From Ignavibacteria bacterium (lineage in GTDB: Bacteria > Bacteroidota > Ignavibacteria > Kapaibacteriales > Kapaibacteriaceae): a stretch of DNA of 64,000 nucleotides. Numbering within the stretch: the stretch's first letter is position 1; each line of letters starts with the position of its first letter. Of the stretch, positions 17,755-26,065 are shown one piece after another. The notes beneath the pieces were generated by a model, which worked only from the letters and a program-made list of their open reading frames with translations, did no database searches and had not been told where the DNA came from. The position numbers and the translations under genes are program-made. The stretch lies in NCBI GenBank assembly GCA_016191145.1, contig JACPPD010000010.1:124001-188000 (forward strand). Direction: 5' to 3'.

Positions 17755-18381
17755 CTATCGTGTTACGTCGGCGCGGTTAAATACAGCCGTCACTGCAATC
17801 CTGTCGTGCAAAGCCAGCTTCGACTCAGAGAGAGCGAAGAAGAATCCTATGAAGATGATAAATCCTGTAAACGATCCGAAGTATTCAACAAAACCCAGTG
17901 TTGGGATTAAAGCAATGAAATTCAGGATTGCAGAAATATTTTTTACTGCCCATCGCCTGACGAAAAGCGGAGTGGAGCCCGCGTGCCCATCGGGTGCTGC
18001 AATCAACAAACGCATGATACGCTTGCCGGGCGAAGCGCCCGTGAGCCCTTCAATCAACGAATACGAGATTGGTGCAATAACACTGGCGAGAATGAGCGCC
18101 GGGAAAAGTTGCCTAACTACATCGCCAACCTGATCGGCTATTCCAAACATTTCGTACAGTTGATAAACCTGGTCGATTGTCTGCTGCATCACTTCCGTCG
18201 GAGCAATATTCATCTGCATTAACCCAATCGTGAGCACAATCGTAAACACGATGCTGATGAGAATGTCGATGATGAAGGCAACTACCCGCGGACCGAATCC
18301 CACGCGACGAAACTGAATAGACTGCACGGACGATGGCTCGAATGGATTCGTTGAATATTGCTGATTATCGTCGCTTTGCAT
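17755..18381 (-). CDS. RDD family integral membrane protein
   Basis: 208 residues. The first helix starts with the RDD-type motif RRVGFGPRVVAFIIDILISI at about residue 27, followed by two more hydrophobic stretches; SPGKRIMRLLI at about residue 124 is the family's second block. Function is unknown for the family (transport or envelope roles are proposed for some members). Its ATG lies inside the last codons of the metF-like gene, an overlap of 17 nt, so expression is coupled. Confidence 0.85.
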   Translation of the reverse strand: MQSDDNQQYSTNPFEPSSVQSIQFRRVGFGPRVVAFIIDILISIVFTIVLTIGLMQMNIAPTEVMQQTIDQVYQLYEMFGIADQVGDVVRQLFPALILASVIAPISYSLIEGLTGASPGKRIMRLLIAAPDGHAGSTPLFVRRWAVKNISAILNFIALIPTLGFVEYFGSFTGFIIFIGFFFALSESKLALHDRIAVTAVFNRADVTR

Positions 18382-20245
18382 GAGTTGCCTCCAATAAATT
18401 AACTTGATTTAATATTTTCACTGCCACGTCGTATTTCCGAAACGGCGGCATCAGGTACACGCCATTTACTCGCTGAAAGACAGTCTTCAGTAACGATGTT
18501 GCAAGTTCTATACCCAGCTCGGTAGCAGCTTCGGTTGCAGGTCCTGCGTGTTTGAATTTTTCTCTCACCCATAGTGGAATAACCATGCCGGGAACTTCAA
18601 AATGCAGAAATTCCGCGTGGCGTACAGATCGCAGCGGAATGATTCCAACAAGGAATTTTATATCAATGCTCTTTGCACGGTCTAAGAATCTATCGAGAAC
18701 CTCTTCATCAAATACAGGCTGTGAAAAAGCCACATGTGCACCCTGTTCGGCTTTGGCAGCCAGCCGCTCAATTTCCCGATCCAGATCGTCGGCTGCCGGA
18801 TTCGCCGCACAGGCAATACAAAATCCGGTTTGTTCGCCAAAAGGATTTCCCATCAGGTCCATACCTGAATTCATGCGGCCCAAGGCGCGGACGAGTCCTA
18901 TTGCGTCGACGTCGTAAATGCTCGTTGCAACAGGGAAATCGCCAATATGTGTTGGGTCTCCTGTTATGGCAAGAATATTCCGTACACCCAATGCGTGTGC
19001 GCCGAGCACTTCGCTCTGCAGAGCAACCATATTCCTGTCTCTGCATGCAAGGTGGGTGATGCAATCCATGCCGATTTCGTCCTGGACTAACTTAGATATC
19101 GCGATGGGACTCATCCGCAGGCGTGCGCGTGCTCCGTCGCTGATGTTCACGGCATCGACACCTGCTTCTTTAAGGTAGCGAGCCCCTTCCAAAACACCAT
19201 GCATATCAAGGCCGCGTGGGATATCGAGTTCGACCGTTGATACAAATCTGGAATCGAGCGCTTCATGAAATCGTGTTTTGTTAGGGGGCTTACTTTGTGG
19301 TGATTGTCGGCGTGCAGATGCGGGAGCTCCGGGCTGAACCGATGCAACCAAAACGTTTTGCGTTGCTTCGGCAATAGCCTTGATGTGTTCCACTGTTGCG
19401 CCGCCGTCTGCGCCCACAATACACGCTCCATGTTCAACCAGCCTAATTGCAGCCTCGGCAACATAGGCGGGTTCGGCATTGTAAATAGCGTTACCAACTA
19501 CGATGGTTGGTATACCAACATCAGGCAGCGCTACAAGCGGGAGGTCGCTTATCCTGAGGGATTCGATTATGCCAAGCATCCTCTGTGGCCCTACCGTGCC
19601 GTTGCTGCCCATGGCCTGAATGCCGTGCCGTGTAAGACGTCGAGCTACATCGGACGGAAAATTTCCTGCGAGCACAGATCCATCTTCGGGGAACGACTTG
19701 AGGGCAATTACGGGAACGTCCTTGCTGAGCATGCGGACAACATCGATTGCAATTTCCAGCTCGTCGAGATCGATAAACGATTTTAGTATGATGAGATCGC
19801 AACGGGCCGAAAGGAGTGCTGAAATCTGATCGTGAAAACAGGAACGCAAATCGTCGGTTGAGATCGGACCCAACGGCTTCAGCAGCCTTGTTGTGGGTCC
19901 TGCCACTCCGGCCACCGGGATTGTTTTATTTGCTGCTGCACGTGCAAGCCACACGCCTTTTCGATTTATTTCCTGTACGCGTGCCGAAAGCATTGATGAT
20001 TCCAACGCATACCGATTGGCATTCAGTGTATTGCTTTGAATAAGCGTGGCTCCGGCATCAATGAATTCATGGTGGATTTGTTCAACAATCATCGGTATCG
20101 TGAGATTATACCGATCACACGGCCGTTCGGCATAACCGCGCTTTGCAAGCTCCACACGCATGGAACCATCGGCAATCAGCGGCGCCATACCGCGGCGTTC
20201 CAACAACACATGTACTCTGCCAATCTCTTCGCGCGGTTGGTCCAC
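18365..20245 (-). CDS. Homocysteine S-methyltransferase-like domain fused to methylenetetrahydrofolate reductase
   Basis: YitJ-type fusion of 626 residues starting at GTG 20245. Residues about 325-620 form a 5,10-methylenetetrahydrofolate reductase: catalytic Glu in STVELDIPRG, THLACRDRN (397-405), LGVRNILAITGDPTHIGDFP and FSQPVFDEE are intact. Residues about 20-300 keep the homocysteine-methyltransferase barrel (LIADGSMRVEL, QSNTLNANRYAL, DLDELEIAI), but the zinc-binding cysteines are gone: GSNGTVGP (213-220) in place of GxNCxxGP and GADGGATVEH (278-287) in place of GGCCGTTPEH. MTHFR activity is likely; methyl transfer to homocysteine is doubtful. It starts 3 bp after mauE and overlaps the RDD gene by 17 nt. 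Confidence 0.88.
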   Translation of the reverse strand: MDQPREEIGRVHVLLERRGMAPLIADGSMRVELAKRGYAERPCDRYNLTIPMIVEQIHHEFIDAGATLIQSNTLNANRYALESSMLSARVQEINRKGVWLARAAANKTIPVAGVAGPTTRLLKPLGPISTDDLRSCFHDQISALLSARCDLIILKSFIDLDELEIAIDVVRMLSKDVPVIALKSFPEDGSVLAGNFPSDVARRLTRHGIQAMGSNGTVGPQRMLGIIESLRISDLPLVALPDVGIPTIVVGNAIYNAEPAYVAEAAIRLVEHGACIVGADGGATVEHIKAIAEATQNVLVASVQPGAPASARRQSPQSKPPNKTRFHEALDSRFVSTVELDIPRGLDMHGVLEGARYLKEAGVDAVNISDGARARLRMSPIAISKLVQDEIGMDCITHLACRDRNMVALQSEVLGAHALGVRNILAITGDPTHIGDFPVATSIYDVDAIGLVRALGRMNSGMDLMGNPFGEQTGFCIACAANPAADDLDREIERLAAKAEQGAHVAFSQPVFDEEVLDRFLDRAKSIDIKFLVGIIPLRSVRHAEFLHFEVPGMVIPLWVREKFKHAGPATEAATELGIELATSLLKTVFQRVNGVYLMPPFRKYDVAVKILNQVNLLEATHAKRR

Positions 20246-20248
20246 GAG

Positions 20249-20692
20249 CTACCTCGCCAGCCGTTCATCGAGCGACAGCCATGATTGCGGGTAGAACCAT
20301 AGAAGCTCAGTTCCAGCAATCATGAGCGTGTTTTTCCCAACCTTCCACCAGCTCACTTCCTCGCCCCCTGCCTCACCAAAGCATCCGCAGTCAATGTGCA
20401 AACCATTCGCAACAGCCCAGGCAACTGCGAGAGTGAATATCAGCAGCATCAAACCGCAAAGAGCTGCCGCAAGCTTTGTCTTATAGCCAAGCAGCAGCGC
20501 CGATCCGGCTAACAGCTCCAGCCACGGCAGGATGAGAGCAATGGCATTAATAGCCCATACCGGTACTAAGCCATAATGATAAATAGACGTTGCAAAGGCA
20601 AGAGGCTCTGTGATTTTGGGGATGGCGGCAAGGACAAAGTAACCGCCTATGAATGCGCGAATTAAAAGGAGACCAAAGGGTGCGATTAGCAT
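20249..20692 (-). CDS. MauE/DoxX-family membrane protein
   Basis: 147-residue protein with four predicted hydrophobic helices. The IDCGCFG motif at about residue 100 is typical of MauE-like members of the DoxX superfamily, often linked to thiol-redox handling in the membrane. N-terminus LIRAFIGGYFVLAAIPKI matches the family's first helix. First gene of the 12-gene minus-strand run; it is divergent from the DUF5684-like gene at 20757, so 20693-20756 should contain promoters for both, though I recognise no clear -35/-10 boxes there. Confidence 0.8.
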   Translation of the reverse strand: MLIAPFGLLLIRAFIGGYFVLAAIPKITEPLAFATSIYHYGLVPVWAINAIALILPWLELLAGSALLLGYKTKLAAALCGLMLLIFTLAVAWAVANGLHIDCGCFGEAGGEEVSWWKVGKNTLMIAGTELLWFYPQSWLSLDERLAR

Positions 20693-20743
20693 GACGACAA
20701 AACTACTATTTTAACGGTCGGACTAATTTTCATCATTCTCTTT

Positions 20744-20750
20744 GGAAGGA
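20744..20750 (+). promoter_or_regulatory. Shine-Dalgarno sequence fixing the start of the 20757 gene
   Basis: GGAAGGA ends 6 nt before ATG 20757. A longer reading would need TTG at 20742 with no such site upstream, so the ATG is the better start. Confidence 0.6.
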
Positions 20751-20756
20751 TTCCAC

Positions 20757-21197
20757 ATGGATGATTTTACAATGGGCGAAACCACCGGCTTGGGGATGCT
20801 GATGGCAATGGTTGTCGTGTTTTTCATTCCCATTGTCGCGTATTTGTTTATCGGCTTTTGTCTGGGCAAGGTTTTCGAAAAAGCCGGAAAACCATTATGG
20901 GCAGGTTTTATACCGGTTTACAATTTGATTCTATTGCTCGAAATAGTAGGCAGGCCTATCTGGTGGGCAGCATTCTATCTTATACCAATTTTGGGATGGA
21001 TATTCGTCCCTATCATCACCGTCATCCTTTGCATCGACCTTGCCAAGAGTTTCGGCAAGGATACGTTGTGGGGAGTGCTGACGGCGTTTTTTGGAATTGT
21101 AATGATTCCCATCATGGCCTTTAGTAAGGACATTCAGTATGTGGGCCCGTCTGTCGCGCCGCAGGGCGCTGCAGGAGGCGGTTCCATGGGTGCATAA
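20757..21197 (+). CDS. DUF5684-like small membrane protein
   Basis: 146 residues starting MDDFTMGETTG. Four hydrophobic segments alternate with short loops. The central PLWAGFIPVYNLILLLEIVG and WWAAFYLIPILGWI segments resemble DUF5684 proteins, a family of small four-helix membrane proteins sometimes annotated as signal-peptidase-I-like, without the catalytic Ser/Lys of a peptidase. The tail is glycine/alanine-rich. Converges on the small 21214 gene with a 16-bp gap. Function unknown. Confidence 0.72.
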   Translation: MDDFTMGETTGLGMLMAMVVVFFIPIVAYLFIGFCLGKVFEKAGKPLWAGFIPVYNLILLLEIVGRPIWWAAFYLIPILGWIFVPIITVILCIDLAKSFGKDTLWGVLTAFFGIVMIPIMAFSKDIQYVGPSVAPQGAAGGGSMGA

Positions 21198-21213
21198 AAT
21201 TGTGCCGAACCAT

Positions 21214-21453
21214 CTAGTTCAGCACATACGTGGAGATTAGGCTCCACACAATTAAGGCTATCATAAACGAATTTAGTATGAGACCTCCGGTGGCAAGCAA
21301 ACGTGCCCCACGGAGGTCTCTTCGTTTTTTGGGATCGGTTTCTCGAAGATTCTTTGTCTTGTGTAACACGTACATGGCTGGTAGGAGCCCAATCGCCCAA
21401 ACGATTGCGAAGAAGATTGATGCAAACGCCAGGTAGACATACAGCTTTTTCAT
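21214..21453 (-). CDS. Small two-helix membrane protein, unknown
   Basis: 79 residues, MKKLYVYLAFASIFFAIVWA onward, with one hydrophobic helix at 5-30 and another at about 53-77, linked by a strongly charged loop (HKTKNLRETDPKKRRDLR). The loop's positive charge suggests it faces the cytoplasm. I do not recognise a family. It follows the metalloprotease gene by 39 bp on the same strand and is probably co-transcribed with it. Confidence 0.6.
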   Translation of the reverse strand: MKKLYVYLAFASIFFAIVWAIGLLPAMYVLHKTKNLRETDPKKRRDLRGARLLATGGLILNSFMIALIVWSLISTYVLN

Positions 21454-21492
21454 GCGAATGAGCTCATGCAGCGTACTTACTATAACAAACCA

Positions 21493-23961
21493 TTATCGGG
21501 AATCGGCAAGAGCCCGACGTATTTCAAGCGACAGGTCTTCGAAATGTGCCTTTGTAACAGCGTCGGATCCGGCGCCTTTCATCTTCTTCTCCAATGCGGC
21601 TAGTCTTGCCCTGCTGATTGCTCGCACATCCGTCTTGTAAGCATCCATGAGTTGAGCCATAAAGCCTCTGATAGACAGTTCACCTGACTGCTTTTCCGGC
21701 TCACGCGTTTTTTCAATCAACGATTCAACATATCCTCGCTGTAGATTCCTGCGGTAGAAGTCTACCGACGATTTTGCTGAAAGCTCGCTGAATACCATCG
21801 CTTCGATATCATCAAACAGTTCCGACACCTTGTAGGGGGCTTGAGTACCGCGGGCTTCAATCTCCAGCAGACGCTTCAGCTTGTCGTTGGAGATCGCTGT
21901 CTTGAGAATCGATACCTGAACGTCGGCAAGCCTCTGCACCGAACCGCTAGATTGGAGAAGATCAATAATTTTAGCATCGATAAGCCACGTTGGCGTTGTA
22001 AACACCTGCTCTCCAAGAAAGGCAAGCGCGCGCTGTTGGCGGTCTTTTGCAACTGGCGTGTAAACCGGACCAGAAGATGAACCAAATACTTTTTCATCTG
22101 TCTCGATACCGCCGATAACATTTGCGCAATGACTCATTTCCCGACGCCACTGCCCAATCAGGTCGAAATAGCCATCCGATAAGGCTTCAAAGTTTTTTCC
22201 CTCTTTGTATGTAGCATCGTACAAATAACCCATTGCGCGCTTCAGATTGGCAACGCCATACTGGCCTGCCTTCACTGCGTCGTCACCCAAATCTTCCGTT
22301 TGAGATGTTGGATCTTCGATAAAAAATTGCTGATGGCCAAACCGAAACATTTTATTGGTTTCTGTTTCTTTAGCCCACGAATGCAAGGTCGGGACTTCGT
22401 CGTCCGATGTTCTTGCATCGATAATTGGCCGATAACCCCAACGAACAGCAAAAAGATCGTACGGACCAACCTTGGGGAACACATCTACATCGTCGCCGGG
22501 CTGTGCGATGTAGTTGTACCGCGCATAGTCCATGATGGAGGGGGCTGTACCAAACTGAGCGCAGAATGTTTTCGACCGAAGGGAATCAACGGGATATGCA
22601 TTCGATGCGCGCATGTTATGCGGCAACCCGATGGTGTGTCCGAACTCATGAGCGGCAACGGTGGCAATCAGCATGCCCATGAGCGAATCTGAATAGGGCA
22701 GTTTTCTCGACCTCGGATCGCTCACAGCTTGGGAAAAAAACCACCCCGTCTGCAATTTTAAAATGTTATGAAACCAACCGATATCACTTTCAAGAATTTC
22801 GCCTGTTCGTGGATCGTGAATATTTGGACCGTACGCGTTTTCGATGGGCGATGCATAGTAACGAATCACACTATAGCGTGCATCTTCGGGCGACCAGTCA
22901 GGATCCTGCTCCTTGGTTGGCGGGTCGAGAACTCTAACGGCATTCTTAAATCCCGCCATTTCAAACGCGGGATTCCACGATTCCACGCCCCTTTTCAGCC
23001 AAATTCGCCACTGAACAGGTGTTGCCGGGTCGATGTAATATGTAATGGGCGTCATTGGCTCCACGAGTTCTCCACGCAGGAACGCCTGCGTGTCGCGCGG
23101 TTCGAGTCTCCACCGAAGTATGTAGGAACGGTTCACTGCTTCCGGCTCACTTCTGCCATAATCGGTTTGACGTAAGGAAAAGAATCCCACACGCGGATCG
23201 GCAAGACGCGGACTCATGGGCTTTTCCGGCAGCCGCACCATGGAGTGATGCATGGTAAACGACATTGTTCTCGACGCCGGATTCTGTGGGGGTTTCTCTG
23301 CCGAGAATGTAACAACGTTTTCGACTTCGACATTCAACGGAAAGCTGTGAACAGTATCTATGTAAGAACGCTCTCTATCGAGCGATCCCATTTGAAATTC
23401 CTTTCTGACGTTTTGTTGTGGTGTGAGGATACCAACGTCTGTAGTAAAGAGCATGGTTACATCGATGACGATGTTTGAGCTATCGCGGTTATATGCCTCA
23501 ATTGCAAATGATTTTATTATTTCCTCAAAGTTTGAAGCCTTAACTGCTCTGCTAATCGGCATTGAATCGGGAGCAACATTCTCGTGGCTAACGGTTCGCA
23601 GATAGATTCGATCTCCCTTTCTGTCCCATCTGACTACCACGGAGTTACTTTCTTCACCACCGTAACCAACCTGAGGTGTTTTTGCCGTGCGCGATACAAG
23701 CAGAAATTCCTGTCCCAATTCCTTCTTCGGTATCTCATACAATAGTTTGTCGCCGATAATATGCGTTATAAATAAACCGCTATCGGAAACTGCCCCTTTT
23801 GTAACCACTTTATCATAGGGCTTCATTGGGGGTTTACCCTGCATTTTCGTGGTATCGGGCCCGCGCTCTCCCATCGATACATTCGACATGGAAATGCATG
23901 AAGCCAGTAATGTGCTAATACACACCAATCCTGTTGCTAAAAACAGCGTTCGTCCGTACAT
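21493..23961 (-). CDS. Zinc-dependent metalloprotease, DUF5117/DUF4953 type, lipoprotein
   Basis: About 822 residues. A signal peptide ends in LLASC, a good lipobox, predicting lipid attachment at the cell envelope. The zinc site is HEFGHTIGLPHNM (HExxHxxGxxH) at about residue 495, followed by SIMDYARYNY, as in the DUF4953 metalloproteases of Bacteroidota; the preceding region matches the DUF5117/5118 N-terminal part. I start at ATG 23961 because GAGGAG lies 10 nt upstream; a GTG at 23979 in the same frame has no such site and would add six residues. Substrate unknown. Divergent from pyrF across a 317-bp structured intergenic region. Confidence 0.88.
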   Translation of the reverse strand: MYGRTLFLATGLVCISTLLASCISMSNVSMGERGPDTTKMQGKPPMKPYDKVVTKGAVSDSGLFITHIIGDKLLYEIPKKELGQEFLLVSRTAKTPQVGYGGEESNSVVVRWDRKGDRIYLRTVSHENVAPDSMPISRAVKASNFEEIIKSFAIEAYNRDSSNIVIDVTMLFTTDVGILTPQQNVRKEFQMGSLDRERSYIDTVHSFPLNVEVENVVTFSAEKPPQNPASRTMSFTMHHSMVRLPEKPMSPRLADPRVGFFSLRQTDYGRSEPEAVNRSYILRWRLEPRDTQAFLRGELVEPMTPITYYIDPATPVQWRIWLKRGVESWNPAFEMAGFKNAVRVLDPPTKEQDPDWSPEDARYSVIRYYASPIENAYGPNIHDPRTGEILESDIGWFHNILKLQTGWFFSQAVSDPRSRKLPYSDSLMGMLIATVAAHEFGHTIGLPHNMRASNAYPVDSLRSKTFCAQFGTAPSIMDYARYNYIAQPGDDVDVFPKVGPYDLFAVRWGYRPIIDARTSDDEVPTLHSWAKETETNKMFRFGHQQFFIEDPTSQTEDLGDDAVKAGQYGVANLKRAMGYLYDATYKEGKNFEALSDGYFDLIGQWRREMSHCANVIGGIETDEKVFGSSSGPVYTPVAKDRQQRALAFLGEQVFTTPTWLIDAKIIDLLQSSGSVQRLADVQVSILKTAISNDKLKRLLEIEARGTQAPYKVSELFDDIEAMVFSELSAKSSVDFYRRNLQRGYVESLIEKTREPEKQSGELSIRGFMAQLMDAYKTDVRAISRARLAALEKKMKGAGSDAVTKAHFEDLSLEIRRALADSR

Positions 23962-24007
23962 GAGTTCTTTTCTCCTCACCTGATTTGACTACGAAGCTAA
24001 ATAAAAT

Positions 24008-24051
24008 GATGCCCGGCGCTGGGTGGGAGGGACTAATTGCGCTCGGGCATC
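24008..24051. repeat. Inverted repeat / hairpin 1
   Basis: GATGCCCG-GCGC at 24008-24019 pairs with GCGC-T-CGGGCATC at 24039-24051: a 12-bp stem with one bulged base and a 19-nt purine-rich loop. No T-run follows on the plus strand, so it does not look like a simple intrinsic terminator. Confidence 0.65.
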
Positions 24052-24059
24052 TCTGGTGT

Positions 24060-24105
24060 GACGTGTGGCTTTATATGAGGGCCGGATCGGGGATGACCAC
24101 ACGTC
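24060..24105. repeat. Inverted repeat / hairpin 2
   Basis: GACGTGTGG at 24060-24068 and CCACACGTC at 24097-24105 form a perfect 9-bp dyad with a 28-nt loop, starting 8 nt after hairpin 1 ends. Confidence 0.65.
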
Positions 24106-24186
24106 CTGTTTGGGGGATTTTCAAATTTTCAACCACTTGCTAAGACCTAAATCATCCTGAAGTGTTACACGATCCTGTTTCATCTT

Positions 24187-24208
24187 TTGGGTTCCCTTTG
24201 GGTTCCCT
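24187..24208. repeat. 11-bp tandem direct repeat
   Basis: TTGGGTTCCCT occurs twice head to tail. Located about 70 bp before the pyrF start; possibly a regulatory site, unproven. Confidence 0.6.
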
Positions 24209-24278
24209 CTCGTGCCTGGTGTATGACGGACACAATGCAGCATGATTTTATCTTTGCCATACATAAAATCAGTAGATA

Positions 24279-25025
24279 ATGATGAGTTTAAAATCAGGGT
24301 TGTGCATTAGTCTGGATCCAGATATTCGGCGTATTCCTGCCCACTTAATGCGCGGCGAACAGCCGATAATTTCGTTTCTGACGCAGGTTATTCATTCGAC
24401 CCGTCGGTTCGCTAGCGCATACAAAATCAACACGGCGTTTTTTGAGCAGTACGGAAGGTCTGGCATCGAAGCCATGTATCGGATCAGGGAAGAGCTGGGC
24501 GAGTCGTATTGTATCGTCGACGCTAAGCGCGGCGACATCGGCAATTCTTCCGATGCATACGCCAGGGCGATATTTGATGACCTCAAAGCTGATGCTGCCA
24601 CAGTTTCGCCATATATGGGCCGTGACTCTGCAGAAGCATTTCTCAAATATGAAAATAAATTAGTTTATGTTCTTGCGCTCACTAGTAATCCTGGCGCATC
24701 GGATTTCCAGTTTCTTAATGTGAACGGGCAGCCGCTGTATTCAGTTGTCATCGAACGGGCGATGAATTGGGATAGGTCTGCCGACCTTGGATTTGTATTT
24801 GGTGCCAACCGTTTGGAGCAAATTGCTGATTTCAGAATCGCGCACCCAAACGTCCCTCTTCTTCTGCCTGGCATTGGCGCGCAGGGAGCTACACTCGAAT
24901 CGGCGAAAACTGCTAACGCGAACGGTCCTGCTTTTTTTAGCGTCGGCAGAGAGATTCTCTATTCATCAGACGGTGAAGATTTTGCCGAACAAGCTGCGCG
25001 TGCAGCGTCACGGTTTCTGCTTTAG
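24279..25025 (+). CDS. pyrF: Orotidine 5'-phosphate decarboxylase (type 2)
   Basis: Last step of UMP synthesis. 248 residues. The catalytic Lys-Asp array is VDAKRGDIGNSSDAYARAIF at about residues 84-103, the signature of the long (type 2) PyrF; LTSNPGASDFQ and LLLPGIGAQGA (phosphate loop) follow. Two ATGs are adjacent (24279 and 24282) and no clear Shine-Dalgarno precedes them. First gene of a plus-strand string; 15 bp before the DUF2851 gene. Confidence 0.93.
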   Translation: MMSLKSGLCISLDPDIRRIPAHLMRGEQPIISFLTQVIHSTRRFASAYKINTAFFEQYGRSGIEAMYRIREELGESYCIVDAKRGDIGNSSDAYARAIFDDLKADAATVSPYMGRDSAEAFLKYENKLVYVLALTSNPGASDFQFLNVNGQPLYSVVIERAMNWDRSADLGFVFGANRLEQIADFRIAHPNVPLLLPGIGAQGATLESAKTANANGPAFFSVGREILYSSDGEDFAEQAARAASRFLL

Positions 25026-25040
25026 TCTGCACTTCGGTGC

Positions 25041-26030
25041 ATGTCCGTTACCGATCTCCCGGAGCGTCTTCTTCAGCGTGCTGCGCATGCAGTGCTTGCA
25101 GACCCATCGAAGACGTGGACCTGTACAAATGGCGATGTAATACAGATTGTTGCGGCAGGACTTGTTAATCCGCACGAGGGCCCGGATTTTCTTGATACGG
25201 CATTGTTGTACGAGGGAACAGTGCTCATCGGCGATGCAGAGTTCCACCGTCGGTCTTCCGACTGGCATCAGCATGCACACGCAGCAGACAACAGGTATTC
25301 TACACTCTTGCTGCACATCGTTGCTATCAACGACGATGAGCCTGAAGCTGCTCGATGGACGCTGGTAATTCCGCCCGAAGAATTGCGGAGCGCTCTTCGC
25401 AATCTTAAAAACAATACGTTGAACTCAGATGTTGCCGTAAATGAGCTGCAGCACTTTGCATTACTGAGGTTATTACGCTTGACTGCGGAAGCACAGACTA
25501 CAATAGACAGGTTGGGCTTAGACGCCTCGCTGCGTGCTCTCGCAATTTCATGGCTTGACAGGCTGTCGAAGAAGCGACACCGTCCGGTCGACGATGCAGT
25601 TGTTGATTCCATTCGATCCGGCATGACTAACAGCAACTTCTGCTCTCTCATTCACGCCTTCCCAGCAATACCGGGAGAAGAAGTTCTCTCAGCAATTGAA
25701 CGGACCGAGCACAGCAGGGTAGGTCTCGAGGGCCACAGCATGCGCCGGGAGCTGTTTCTCAATGCCGTGCTCCCAACGTTGTGTGCAATGGCACGGCAGG
25801 ATCAGCGCATCGTGCTCCTTCAGTGGTTCTGGGGAGCAAAATCAATTCATCCGTATGCAGTGATAAGCAGAAGATTTCCCGATCAACGGCAGGACTATGT
25901 GTGGCAGCAGCAAGGGCTGTTGGAGTACATGCGGTACCACGGACGTAGAATCAGCTCATGTGGCGAAGCCATCAGAGCGTATGGAATTGCACGTACTGTA
26001 GAGTTTCTCGATGCAGAGTACGCCAGATAG
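25041..26030 (+). CDS. DUF2851 family protein
   Basis: 329 residues of unknown function. The diagnostic segment is VNPHEGPDFLDTALLYEG followed by IGDAEFHRRSSDWHQHAH (about residues 54-71), typical of the DUF2851 family found in Bacteroidota, Chlorobiota and relatives. The conserved His/Asp/Glu pattern hints at a metal- or nucleic-acid-related enzyme, but no activity is established. Between pyrF (15 bp) and the threonine dehydrogenase gene (35 bp). Confidence 0.82.
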   Translation: MSVTDLPERLLQRAAHAVLADPSKTWTCTNGDVIQIVAAGLVNPHEGPDFLDTALLYEGTVLIGDAEFHRRSSDWHQHAHAADNRYSTLLLHIVAINDDEPEAARWTLVIPPEELRSALRNLKNNTLNSDVAVNELQHFALLRLLRLTAEAQTTIDRLGLDASLRALAISWLDRLSKKRHRPVDDAVVDSIRSGMTNSNFCSLIHAFPAIPGEEVLSAIERTEHSRVGLEGHSMRRELFLNAVLPTLCAMARQDQRIVLLQWFWGAKSIHPYAVISRRFPDQRQDYVWQQQGLLEYMRYHGRRISSCGEAIRAYGIARTVEFLDAEYAR

Positions 26031-26065
26031 TAGTTTTGCCCCTCACGATAACTTCTGGAATCTGC

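Larger units (their letters stand above)
23962..24278. other. 317-bp intergenic region between divergent metalloprotease and pyrF genes
   Basis: No convincing ORF. It contains two strong inverted repeats in tandem (24008-24051 and 24060-24105, listed separately), a duplicated ATTTTCAA at about 24117-24132, and an 11-bp tandem direct repeat (24187-24208). It must hold the promoters of both flanking genes. The density of dyads is unusual for this window and fits either a structured leader/small RNA or binding sites. Confidence 0.55.

Noticed and set aside
24181-24220. GGGTTCCCT repeats as a possible tRNA T-arm
   Set aside because: No acceptor, anticodon or D-arm pairing around them; the T-loop consensus GGTTCGA is absent.
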